Origin: Colius striatus
Lineage: Eukaryota > Chordata > Aves > Coliiformes > Coliidae
Direction of reading: 5' to 3'
Length of the DNA: 64,000 nucleotides
NCBI RefSeq assembly: GCF_028858725.1
Contig: NC_084766.1
Coordinates: forward strand, 24,220,501-24,284,500
Shown: in pieces, positions 13,201-23,452 of the stretch
How positions within the stretch are numbered: the first letter of the stretch is position 1
Layout of the letters: the number at the start of each line of letters is the position of its first letter
Program-made: the position numbers and the translations under genes
Notes under the pieces: model-generated
What the model was told of the DNA's origin: nothing
Seen by the model: only the letters and a program-made list of their open reading frames with translations
The model's database searches: none

Positions 13201-16200
13201 TGCCAGCTAGAGGCTCTCCCTTGCAGAGCCACAGTTTCCAGAGTCCTAGTTTGGCCTGCATCGCCCTTTCCTCTTTTCCTCTCCCTTGAGCAGTTCATGC
13301 AGTTCAGCATGGGCTTGCCAGGATGGGCAGTGTCCCTGTTCTCTGTCCTCCCAGCCCTGGCTTCTCTCTGATACTTTCTCCTGGCTCGCTCTTGCAGACT
13401 GCCTGTTGTGCCAGCTATGGGCAGAAGGAGCTGCAGGAATTTCTCCCCAGCCTCTGGTCATCTCTGCGCAGGGAGGTGAGTCCTGCAAGACCCCTATCAA
13501 ATGCCCCACCGCAGTCGGGCTCCTGCTGAGCAGGACTTGACAGCCACACTAGGCAGGGCCCATAGCTCCCAGCAGCCCCAGCTGAAAAGGGGAGGAAGGG
13601 GTGTCACAGGCATGTCCCTGGGGCTTGAATGTGCTACACTGCATGTTGGAAGCAGGAGGGCAGTGAGGCAGGAGGCTGAGCCCTTCAGCAGGGAGCTGGG
13701 CTCACCTGCAGCCTCGTCTGCAGGTGTTCCAGACGGCGAGTGAGAAGGTGGAGGCCGAGTGCCTGGCTGCCCTACATGCCCTCTCTGCCTGTCTCTCCCG
13801 CTCCGTGCTCAGCCCCGACTCAGAGGACCTGCTGGACTCCTTCCTCAGCAGCATCCTGCAAGGTACCTAGCAGAGAGACCTACCCTGCCCCCAGCAGCCA
13901 GGCCTGCAGTTGTGCTCCTGCTCCTAGCTAGAAATCTGCCCTCTCCTCTTTGAAGCCTCTTTCCTTCTCTTTCTAGTCCTCACAGTTCCTGTTGCCTTCT
14001 CCCAGATAACAGTCTGCAGGAAGGGTGAAGGGGGCACAGTAGGAATTGCCTGCTGGATTGAGTTGCCTCCCTCTCTGCTGGGGCTGGGAGGTGTGAGGCC
14101 ACACCAGGAGCCAGGGAAGGCAGCATGGGGGGAGGCAGTGCCAGGTGGGAGGCAGCTCCAGAAGCAGGCAGTGTGTGGGGAGGCTGTATGGGGGGAGGCA
14201 GTGCGGGGGGAGGCAGTGCCAGGGAGGAGGCAGTGCGGGGGGAGGGAGTGCCAGGGAGAAGGCAGTGTGGAGAGAGGCAGTGCCAGGTGGGAGGCAGCTC
14301 CAGGAGCAAACAGTGCCAGGTGGGAGGCAGCTCCAGGGGCAGGCGGTGTGGGGTTGGTAGTGCCAGGAGGGAGGCAGCTCCAGGGGCAGTCAGTGTGGCG
14401 GGAGGTGTGTGCAGTGGCTCAGGGCTGTGCCCTGGCAGTGTGCCTCATCCCACTGTCGGCCCCATGGCTGCGTGTGGGGCAGAGGAGCCGTGCAGGACCA
14501 GCTGATGCCTGGGCTATCTCAGACTGCAGGCACCACCTGTGTGAGCCCGACATGAAGCTGGTGTGGCCGAGCGCCAAAGTGCTGCAGGCGGCAGCGGGGG
14601 CCTCCCTCCGCGCCTACCACTGCCTCACCCGCAGCGTCCTGCCCCTGCTCCTGGAGCAGTACACCAAGCACCTGCAGGTGAGGGCACCTTGGGCAGCAGG
14701 GCTTACTGGGAGTGGCGTGCCAAAGCCGGACTCCTTCCCTGGCTGTGCGCAGCCCCTGGCCTGGCCACGCCGGGCTGAGGCGCAGCTGTGTCCCAGCGCT
14801 GACGGGGGCTGGGTTACACCTTTGTCTCCCTGCAGAGCAGCCAGAGGAGGACAATCTTGGAAATGCTGCTGGGCTTCCTCGAGTTGCAGCAGAAGTGGGG
14901 ACATGTGGAAGAAGGTGAGGCATGCTGGTCTTGTCTGGAGACACCTGTGTCCCAGGGAGCTGCTGGCTCTGCCCTCACCTTCCTATGTGCTGACAGGGAA
15001 AGCTCACTGACCCTGGGTGGCTCTGTGCCCGAGGGGCCCCACATGATTGGGTGTCCACTGGCAGGACCACAGGAAGGGTCTGTCCGGTGCTGTGAGGGTG
15101 GCTTTGGAGTGACAGGCAGTGACTCTGTGCCTCTCTCTCCAGACGAGAGCACTCTGCTGTCACTCCGAGCACCAGTTTGCTCTGTGGTGTTCTCAGCGTT
15201 GACGGATTCCAGTGTGCAGCTGCAGCTGGTTGGGATCAGGGCACTGACTGTCCTGGGCTCCCTGCAAGGTTGGTGCCTGGTTTCCACTGGGGAGGCAGCG
15301 GGAGGTGGTGTCCTGCTCTGAGCGACACAGTGCCACGTGGCTGCTGAGACATCCTCACCTGCTGCCTGTACGTGCACAGGAGCAGTGGCAGCATTCTTCT
15401 ACCCAGGCCATGAGCTCCAAAGACACTTGGTAGCTTTCTCATGTTTTTTGTGTTGGGCACTTTGTATCTCCGGTGTTTGGCATGCTGCTGCCTTGCTGTT
15501 AGCCTGGGCAAGGGGAGAAGATGCTGGCCAGAACACTAGCACCTTGGCCTTTGGCCAAGGGCAGGATTCATCTACGGCTCTTGTTGCAGGTTTCTTGATT
15601 CCCTCCGACCTGGAGCTGGTTGTGGATCACCTCATCCATCTCGCTCTACGTGAGGAGGATTCCCAGAGCAGGTGAGGGGCTGGCTGGCACCATTGCCATC
15701 ACCCAGGCTCTGGGGAGAGGAACAGCCTGTTGTGGCTGCAGAGAGGGGCTGTAGTCTGGGGGAAGGCCTGGGAACTGGCAGAACTAAAAGACCACGTGGG
15801 TGTAGGAGCAAAGGGATAAACCAGATGATTTCTGTGATGGAAATTAGAAAGACTGGGCCTTTCAAAGCCACCTGCTCTGGCTTTTGGTGTGGTGAAAAGG
15901 CAGATTGCCGAAAAGTGGGCTTCTGGAGGCATCTCTTGGCCCAGATGTGTGCAGGTGGTGTACAAGCAGCAGGGTTTGTAGTGCTCACACCACCCCTCCC
16001 ACTCTCCCCTGGCAGCGAAGCAGCGATGGAGGCAGCTGGATCTCTGGCCCTCATCTACCCGAAGGTTTTCTGTGGACTCATGGTACCCAGGCTTGAAGAG
16101 GAGCTGCAGTCAGGTGAGGCTGGCAGCCTTGGGAGGGGAGTGATGTCCGGTTTTGGGGTGAAGCCTGTCTCATCCCAGTTCTGCTTCCACCAGGCAGTGG

Positions 16201-19200
16201 GGCTATACCCTCTGGCATAGGTCGGTGGCTCTTTCCTGGGGAAGTCAGCACAGGGAGGGCAGAGTTCCTTGGGCCTGGGCTGCTGCTTCACACCATCTGC
16301 CCTGCGCGCTGTGGGTGAGGGGGCCTGGGGTGACCCCAGCACCCCTCTGAGGTGCGTTTGCTCTGCAGCACGGCAGGAGGAGAGCTCCCCCGAGCACCGC
16401 TCCCTGCGGCAGCGCTGCCTGCAGGCGCTGGCAGCCGTGTCCACCCACACCAGCATCGTGAGGGAGACAGTCCCAGTCCTGCTGCAGCATCTGCGCAAGG
16501 TGCAGAAAGGTAACGCAGGAGCTGCCCTGCTCCTGGGGGAAGAGATGGGGGCAGCAGTGCCAGGAGCCTGGGGTCAGGCTGTGAGCCCAGCCCTGGATGG
16601 GAAGCAGGGAGGGCCACCATGGCCCAGGATCCTGACGTGGGTTGGGGATGAGTGCTGCGGCTGTTTGATGTGGTGGTGCCTCTTCCCTGCAGGGAGTGAG
16701 GCTGGGAGTGCCCGAGAGATGGTGTCAGTGTGCCAGAGCCTGCACTGTGTGGCCCTGCAGTGCCAGCAGGACATGGAGGGCTACTGGTACTACCACCAGA
16801 CTGTGGTACCCTGCCTGCTGGCCATGGCCCTGCAGGCTGCCATGCAAGGTAGGTGTGAGCTGGAGCGGCCGAGGGGAGCGCTTGCAGCTCTCTGGGCTCC
16901 CTGCCCTGCCACCAGCCCTGCTGCTGCTGCCCTTGGCCCTGCATGGCCCAGGGCTGGGGTGGGTAGAGGGGCCGTGCCCACCTCCTACCTCGGAGTAGTG
17001 GGCTCCAGCACATCCCCTTACTCCCTCTGCCCGCAGAGAGCACCCACTCACTACTGGGCAAAGCACTGCTGGAGGAGGAGGTGCTGGCTGCTATGGTCCC
17101 TGTCATCAGCGCTGCCACCACTCACCTGAGCCCTGAGTGAGTGAAGCTGGGGTGGGACACTGGGCACGCTGTCATGGGGACAGGGCAGTCTGCATCCCCT
17201 CACTGATGCTTATTTGGGGGGACCCTGTCCTTCCTGGGAGATACGCAGGAGCTCCCCAGTGACCCTCCCAGAGCAGCACATTGCAATGTCTTCTTTCTCC
17301 TAGGCTGGCTGCCCAGAGTGTGTCCCATGTGGTGCCTCTCTTCCTGGATGGAGAGGTCTCTTTCCTGCCCCAGAACAGTTTTCCCTGCTCCTTCCAGCCC
17401 TTCCAGGTGCATTGGATGCTTGGGGCTGGGGTGCCAGAGCAGGGATAGGGAATGGGCTGTCAGTGCAGGCTGGCAGCAAAGAATGCAATGACATATATGC
17501 TGTTCTTCCTCTACAGGATGGGGAGTCCTTGGAGGCACAGAGACGGCTGGTTGTCCTCCTCATGGCCTTCATCTGCTCCTTGCCCCGCAATGTAAGTTGG
17601 CAGGGGGGCAGTGTGGAGAGGGGGCCTGACCCAGTGCCCTCCTGCCCAGGTCCCTGGCAAGCTCCACAGGCAGGAAGGGGAGCAGCTATGGCTCTGGCCC
17701 ATAACATGCTCTGTATCTCTTCGAGGTGGCAATTCCTCAGCAGGAACGTCTGCTCCGGGAGCTGTTGGCGCTGAGCTGCTCCTGCAACTGCCCCTTCACA
17801 GCCACCACGGCCGCCAAGTGCTTCGCGGGGCTGGTGAACAAGCACCCGGCGGGTAAGGGGGCTGGGGCTGGGCAGGATGCCATGGGCCCCTGCCCACTGC
17901 TGGCAGGGGAGGGGCTCAGCCTGTGCCCTCTGTGTCCCCAGGTCAGCAGCTGGATGAGATCCTGCAGCTTGCAGTGAACAGGCTGGAGCCTGGGCTGGCA
18001 GAGGGTCCCCGCCGGAGGCAGGCACTCACACTGCTGCTGTGGGTAAGGCTGAGCCTGGGTGCGAGCTGGGGCAGAGCTGGGGGCACGGACCGGGCGCTGA
18101 CTCTCTGCCTGCACAGGTGACCAAAGCCCTGGTGCTGCGCTACCACCCCCTGAGCTCCCTCCTGACGGACAAGGTACATGGCAGCAGGGGAAGCTGCGGG
18201 CCGAGGCGCTGCCCGCTGCCAGCGCCGCCCTTGCTCAGGGCTGTGCCCCACAGGTGCTGGGGCTGCTGGGTGATGCGGAGCTGGGCCCTGCTGCAGCTGA
18301 TGGCTTCTCCCTGCTCATGGCTGAGGCCCCCGACGTGCTGCACAAGGGCTGCCACGCCGACCTGCGCATCATGTTCCGCCAGCGCTTCTTCACCGACAAC
18401 GTCCCCAAGCTGGTGCAGGGCTTCCACGGGGCTGGCCCCGGTGAGCGCCCACCCCTCACCTCATACCCGGGCCACCGCAGCATCTGCCCCTTCTAACCTG
18501 ACTGCCCATAACCATTTCTGCTTCCCACAGAGGTGAAGGCCAATTACCTGAAGGGCCTGTCCCACGTCCTCAACCACCTCCCCAAGCCTGTGCTGGTGAC
18601 AGAGCTGCCCACGGTGAGCACCAGCCTCAGCAGGGATTGGGCTGTGGCAGCACAGAGCGTGAGGCTGGGGGTTACTCACATCTCCTGTGCGTCCTCCTGC
18701 TCCAGTTGCTTTCCCTCCTGCTCGAGGCCTTGTCCTGCTCAGACCGTGTGGTGCAGCTCTCCACCCTAAGCTGCCTCCAGCCGCTGCTGCTCGAAGCCCC
18801 CCAGATCATGAGCCTGCACGTTGACACACTGGTCACCAAGTTCCTCAGCCTCACCTCCAGCCCCGCCATGGTGCGTGTGCCCCTCCTTCCCCTCTCATCC
18901 TCTTCTCTCCTTTCCTCTGTCCCTGCCCTCACCTCCCTCTCTTCCAGGCTGTCCGCATCGCTGCCCTGCGCTGTGCCCACGCGCTCACCAGCCTGCCCAC
19001 AGTAGTGGTGAGTGGTCCTGCTGCTGCGTGGGGAGGGACAAGGGGGTTCCACGTCTCCTCTCACCACGAGACCTTTCTGTCCCACAGCTGCTCCCATACA
19101 AGGCCCGAGTTATCCGGGCACTGGCCAAGCCCCTGGACGACAAGAAGCGGCTGGTGCGGAAGGAGGCGGTGGCAGCGCGGGGGGAATGGTGAGTGCACGG

Positions 19201-19292
19201 GGCCGGGGCTGTGGGGGGCTGGTGCAGGGGGCTGCAGCTGATGGCACCATTCCTGTCTCCACAGGTTCCTGCTGGGGAGCCCGGGCAGGTGA
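4231..19292 (+). CDS. MMS19: MMS19, cytosolic iron-sulfur assembly (CIA) targeting subunit, 31 coding exons
   Basis: Joining 31 exons gives an unbroken 1025-aa protein (human about 1030 aa). It is collinear with recalled human MMS19 from the first exon ([20 protein letters not shown]) to the end (...[12 protein letters not shown], stop at 19290-19292). Highly conserved blocks include [75 protein letters not shown] and [18 protein letters not shown]. The protein is helical and HEAT-repeat-like throughout; the C-terminal HEAT region docks the CIAO1-CIAO2B complex. It delivers 4Fe-4S clusters to nuclear proteins such as XPD, POLD1 and RTEL1, so it serves DNA replication, repair and transcription. 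The start ATG has a strong context (G at -3, G at +4). All introns I delimited are GT-AG. Introns are mostly 70-500 bp, except intron 1 (4.3 kb) and intron 3 (1.5 kb). Confidence 0.97.
4457..4499. repeat. Short tandem repeat, 19-bp unit
   Basis: Two perfect copies of a 19-bp unit (CACGGCTTGTGCGGCCGGG) and the start of a third lie in MMS19 intron 1, about 120 bp after exon 1 and within the CpG island. Confidence 0.85.
4840..5313 (+). mobile_element. CR1 LINE, truncated 3' end
   Basis: The segment begins with GGGCTCCCCAGCTCAAGAGG and carries the standard CR1 3' region: CCACCAAGATGATCAGGG, the TTTAGCCTGGAGAAGA block, CTGGCACAGGCTGCCCAGGG and GGTTGGGCTGGTTGATCTC. It ends in the CR1 microsatellite-like tail ATTCTGTGATTCTGTGA. 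It is 5'-truncated and sits in the MMS19 sense orientation in intron 1. Close sequence agreement with the element at 46174-46807 suggests the same subfamily. Confidence 0.93.
5314..8611 (+). other. Rest of MMS19 intron 1
   Basis: About 3.3 kb of moderate-GC intron with no conserved exon that I can recognise. It contains a T-rich run at 7712-7731 (12 T, C, then 7 T). I see no recognisable repeat family or RNA gene. Confidence 0.7.
10280..10740. other. Intragenic CpG-rich patch in MMS19 intron 3
   Basis: CpG density rises sharply here compared with the flanking intron, including several GCGC and CCGG runs. It includes an AP-1-type TGAGTCA at 10484-10490. The patch ends about 120 bp before exon 4. 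It could be an orphan CpG island or internal promoter; there is no protein-coding signal. Confidence 0.5.
14120..14405. repeat. G-rich minisatellite in MMS19 intron 12
   Basis: Imperfect tandem units built on GGGAGGCAGTGCCAGG and GGGAGGCAGCTCCAGGGGCA repeat for about 285 bp. The coding strand is strongly G-rich with many runs of three to six G, so it has the sequence potential for G-quadruplexes in DNA or nascent RNA. It ends about 120 bp before exon 13 (14523). The long open frame over this stretch is a translation of the repeat, not a gene. Confidence 0.9.
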
Positions 19293-19564
19293 GCGCCCTG
19301 CGACCCTCCCTGTGCTGACTGACCATTGCACCGGGCCCTGCTCACCCGCTGAGCCCCCCACCACCGGCACAGGCCCAGGGAGCCCGGCACGGAACCGCGG
19401 CCGGCAGCCAGCACTCTCCCTGCTGCACCTGCCCGGCCCCTGGGGCAGGGGCTGTGCACTGGTGTGGGGCCCAGGCTCTGCCACAGCCAGGGGCAGCCTG
19501 CCCCGGGAGGGGCGGGGGCAGGCCCGTGCACACGCCCGGCCTGTGGCAGCCCCCGCGCCGCAGG

Positions 19565-19570
19565 AATAAA
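19565..19570 (+). terminator. MMS19 polyadenylation signal
   Basis: AATAAA lies 273 bp after the MMS19 stop codon and is followed by a T/G-rich stretch (CTCTCTTGTTTTGTAATG). It is the only canonical signal before the opposing ZDHHC16 3' end. Confidence 0.85.
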
Positions 19571-19718
19571 TCTCTCTTGTTTTGTAATGCTGTGGGAGGC
19601 TCTGTGCAGCGTGGGCCTCTGTGCAGATTGAGGGAGGGTGGGGGTTCCTCTCCCCTGGCTCCAGGAGTCTGTGCCCCCCACCAGGGTAAAGAGCCAGGCG
19701 CCCTTACAAAAAAGGATA

Positions 19719-19724
19719 TTTATT
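19719..19724 (-). terminator. ZDHHC16 polyadenylation signal
   Basis: TTTATT on the plus strand reads AATAAA on the minus strand, 327 bp beyond the ZDHHC16 stop codon. The MMS19 and ZDHHC16 signals face each other about 150 bp apart. Confidence 0.8.
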
Positions 19725-20050
19725 AGGTGGTGTTAAAAAGGCTCCCTGGGGGTCCTGGGGGCAGGGCTGCCACCCTCTGCGCCAGGCCCTGCCCCACGCT
19801 GGGCCCTACCTCTGAGTGAGTGAGGGCAGCACCTTGGGCCAGAGCCGGGGCCGCAGCTCTGCCACCTGGCCCCGGGGCTGCCTGCAGCCTCCACACCCCA
19901 CACACACTCCACAGCCTTCCCAGGGCTCTGGCTGCGCTCGGCCACGCGTGCCAGCACCCGCTGGGCACTTGGGCCACAGAGCCACGGTGGTGGAGCGGGG
20001 CCCCGGGCGCTCCCCTGCCTGCGGGGACAGACAGCTGCAGTGCCTGGGCC

Positions 20051-23000
20051 TCAGAGGGCCAGGAGTGGGGTGCGGTGCTTGCTGACGCAGGGGGGCAGGT
20101 CCCAGCTCAGGCCTGTGCCGTGGGGCAGGTGAGGAGAGGGCAGCAGGACACGAGTGAGCCAGTGCCTGTGGGGAGAAGAGTGGGGCTGCAGCAAAGAGTT
20201 GAAGTCTTGGGGCTTCTTGGCTGTAGAGCTGGGTCAGAGCTGGGAACCTTGCCCCTGAGCTGCCATCGTGGCTGAGCTCCTCAGCGAGGCTTCTTGGCAA
20301 GAGTGCTGGCTGGGCCAGAGCTTGGCCTGGAGCAGGGCTGAGGAGCCACAGGCAGCCAATGCCCAGGTCCTCTGTGCCATGCAAAGCCTGGAGCAGCGCA
20401 GGGCACAGGACACTGTTCTGTTCTGCCCCTGCTGCCCGCCAAGAGCCCTGCTGTCCCAGCACCCCACACACTGCTGAGCCACCACCATCCTGGGCAGGGG
20501 CTTCCCCAGGGCTTTACCTTGGCACGTCCACACCCAGGAACACCTTCCAGTTATCCCAGCTGCCGTAACTGTAGGGGTTCCTGAAGACCTGCAGGCCAGG
20601 GAGGTGCATGTCAGGCCCTGCCCTGCCCCAGCCCCCTCCCTGTGCCGCAGGCTGCACTCACCTTGCCTTTCTTCTGCAGCCTCTGCCTCTCCTTCTTGTT
20701 GATGTGCCTCTCAATGCTGGTTTCCCCCCGGGTGATGAGGGCAGCGTGCCACAGCGTGAGGGCACCCAAGGCCAAGGCCACCGAGCTGGGGACGGCAAGG
20801 GCTGGCAGGTAGCACACAGGCCTGCCTGCCTGCCCTTCCTCCCTAGTGCTGGAGGCTGCAGCTGCCTCCCCCCACCCACAGCTGCAGGGGGGTGTCAGCT
20901 CATGTAATCCCCCACAGCAGAGCACCAAAATCTGTCTTCTGGCCCCAGAGTGGAGGAAGCCAGCCCAGCCCAGGGAGGCAGAGAAGGAGAAATATGACAG
21001 GCTAGGGGGCTGCATGTGGCTTCCCCCAGCCCCAGGGTGCCCTTACCTGCACAGTACCCAGAGGTAGACCACGCTCTTGTGGAAGGCTCGCTGGCGGAAG
21101 GAGAAGGTGGGTGGTGGGGTCTGGTAGTAAGTCTGAAAAAGGAGCAGAGAGGGAGCGGGGAGGTTACCCAAACTGCTTTAGGGCTTGAAACCCGGCAGGG
21201 ACTGCTGCATCCCTCACTGCTGCAGAGTTCTGACAAGCACAAAGGACTGTGTCTGGAACCAACACAACAGGAGGGCAAGGGGGAGGCAGCCTGAGACAGC
21301 CACGGGGACAGAAAGACAGGCACATGGACAAGAAGCAGTGGGCTGAGGTAGGGGGGCAGGCAGCAGCCATGGGAAGTGTCAGGACACCACACCACACCAC
21401 AGCTGATGCTAAGGGAGAGATGCATCTGCAGTGCTGCAGCCTCCCCAGGAGAGCAGGGCCTGAACAGCACATGCCAAGCAGCTGCCCCTAGCCACTGCCC
21501 CTTGAAGCTGGGTGCAGAGGGAAGCAGAGCCTGAGCTGCTGGAGGCAGTGAGCATGGCAAGAGCCCCTCGGCCAGCCCTGTCCTGCCAAGAGGAGAGGAG
21601 CAGGGGGATGGTTCTGGCTGTGGGGTGCTCCTCGAGAGCAAGGCCCCAAGCAGGCCTCAGCCCCCCAGGCAGCTCTACCCCGCACTGCCTGGAGCAGCTG
21701 GGGGGCAGGGATGTCCCACCTGGTTGGCAGCCACCTTTAGTCTCTCCTTCTCAAGCAGTTTCATTCTCTAAGGGGATGGAAAATAGGGCACCAGTTACAG
21801 GGCTCAGAGGAGGAGACCCTTCCCCCTTCCCCCCACACAGGAGCAGGGCAGCCAGGGATCTGGCAGGAGGCAGAGAGGAAGCAAAGTCACTACAGGGCCA
21901 GGGCTGTCCCGGGCTGGTTCTGTGGGCCCAGGGTGTGTGTGGGGCTGGGGCTGCTGCTCACCTCGATGGCTGCGTAGGCGTCCCGGAACATCTCCCATCC
22001 ACTGATGCTGCAGTAGATGCAGCCCATGGTCATGAAGAGGCAGAAGGAGAAGAAGTAGCGGTGGTTGTAGTGCCCCACACAGTTGTTTAGCCAGGCTGCT
22101 TCTGGGGTTAAAGAGATGTAACTGTGAGAGCCCACGTGCCCGGAGCCCCCCGAGGGACCAGGTGGACTCTTCCCCATGCTGTCTGACCCAGGAGAGCCTG
22201 GAGCAGGGGAGGGGGTGCAGCAGGGCTGGCTGCCCCCAGGGCAGTGCCTGGGTTAGTGCTGCAGAAGGATACGGCAGTGGTGGTCCATCTTCAGCACACA
22301 CCTGGGAGGAAGGAGAGCAACACTGCTGTCAGTGCTAGTGCTATGTCTGGGGGGACAGGCAGCCCCCCCGCCCTGCCAGAGACCAGCCAAGAAGCCGTCA
22401 GAGTAGTGGGGAAGGGGGCAATGGGAGGGTGTTGGAGGCTGCTCTGAGTGCTGCAGGGGGCAGAGAGCCCCACCTGTTGCAGATGCTGCAGTGGTGGGTG
22501 CGAGCTGGCTTGGGGGCGATGCATTTCCTGCAGATGGAGACGCCAGTGAGATCGTCCTTGGCCTGCGCACCGGGCAGAAGAGATTTGTGCACTCAAGCCC
22601 TGCACCTGTCCCCTGCTTCCCACCTGCCCCAGGACCCCCCACCTCCCCCTGGCACTGCCCTGCCCAGCCCAGCTGCCCCAATCTGGAGGGGGCCTCCTGC
22701 AATGATGCCAGCGGGCTGGCTGTGGGGTGCCCAGCTGGGACAGGTTGTGCTGCCTGTGGGTGTCTCACCTGTGGTGGGTGCCCAGGCGAGGTGGTGATGG
22801 CCATGTAGTAGTGGAAGACGATCATGATGAGGTTCCAGTGTCCGTAGGCGAGGTGCCAGCAGATCCAAGCAGGCGTGTATGTCTGCAGGATGAGGGGCAG
22901 CAGGCAGATGTACACAATGGCCACGATGGAGCTCGTCAGCCCGATCACCAATGCCACAAACACCTGCAGGAAAGGGGGCCGGGTCACTACAGTGGACAAC

Positions 23001-23436
23001 GCCTGCCCCTCGCCACCTAGGGAGAGGCACAGGCTGGATATGGGCACGGGAAGCCAATGCAAACCCCACGAGGAGCTCGCCGCTCCATTCCTGCCTACAG
23101 CACAGGCAGCCCTGTGGCTCGGCTGCCCCAGCAGCACGCTCGCCCCACAGCTGGCTGCCTCTGCCCAGCGATGGTCCTGGCCACGCCAAGGGTACTCACC
23201 ACGCCAAACCACCGCGTGACATGGTCCACCAGCCAGTAGACGGGCTCAAAGAGGGAGTCGAGCACCACGTCGCCGTCAGTGAAGGAGTTGTAGAGCAGGG
23301 AGCGTAGGCAGAGGCGCCCGTAGTGCCAGAGCTGCCCTGCCTGCCGCACCAGCTTGAACCGCCGCCGCCGGCCCAGCCGCAGGCACTTGAGGAGCAGGCG
23401 CATCCCGGCCGCGAACGCCCGCTGCCGGCTCCTCAT
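20051..23436 (-). CDS. ZDHHC16: ZDHHC16, palmitoyltransferase of the DHHC family, 10 coding exons
   Basis: Ten minus-strand exons: 23436-23200, 22963-22769, 22562-22474, 22301-22273, 22095-21962, 21767-21720, 21132-21047, 20785-20662, 20588-20518 and 20165-20051. Together they encode 375 aa (human 377). The start MRSRQRAFAAG matches the human MRGQRSLLLG region. Two hydrophobic segments follow in exon 2 (around residues 80-140). Then comes the cysteine-rich domain with THHCSICNRC and the catalytic DHHCPW motif, the NNCVGHYNHRYFFSF block, two more hydrophobic stretches, and a tail ending KHRTPLLAL. The cysteine of DHHC forms the acyl-enzyme intermediate; the protein is a multi-pass ER/Golgi membrane enzyme (family knowledge). 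The exon encoding CVLKMDHHC is only 29 nt. The 5' leader begins at an acceptor at 23454-23453, so a non-coding first exon must lie upstream near the EXOSC1 promoter. Confidence 0.96.
22096..22272 (-). other. ZDHHC16: U12-type intron in ZDHHC16 (between DHHC and PW)
   Basis: On the minus strand the donor is GTATCCTT, the full minor-spliceosome 5' splice site. CTCTTTAAC at 22115-22107 resembles the U12 branch site TTCCTTAAC, and its branch A lies 12 nt before the AG. An earlier AG only about 6 nt after the branch point must be skipped. Use of the distal AG restores the invariant Pro-Trp after DHHC, which supports this assignment. Confidence 0.85.
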
Positions 23437-23452
23437 CCCCGCCGCGCCGTGC

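Larger units (their letters stand above)
4231..19292 (+). other. MMS19: Exon map of MMS19
   Basis: Coding exons: 4231-4333, 8612-8660, 9243-9343, 10860-10945, 11220-11294, 11779-11848, 12033-12161, 12342-12403, 12664-12750, 13050-13124, 13398-13475, 13724-13862, 14523-14677, 14836-14914, 15143-15268, 15590-15671, 16016-16113, 16369-16509, 16693-16848, 17037-17136, 17304-17406, 17517-17591, 17726-17852, 17942-18042, 18117-18173, 18254-18440, 18531-18613, 18706-18870, 18948-19007, 19088-19188, 19265-19292. The lengths sum to 3078 nt, an exact multiple of three. Boundaries were placed by GT/AG, frame continuity and the human protein; single-base errors are possible at a few junctions. The final exon holds only nine codons and the stop. 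Confidence 0.88.

Noticed and set aside
14063-15010. 315-codon plus-strand frame
   Set aside because: It is the translated minisatellite running into MMS19 exon 13; only the exon 13 part is a real protein.
22102-22103. Proximal AG as the ZDHHC16 exon 5 acceptor
   Set aside because: It is too close to the branch site and would insert Gln-Ala-Ala in place of the invariant Pro after DHHC.
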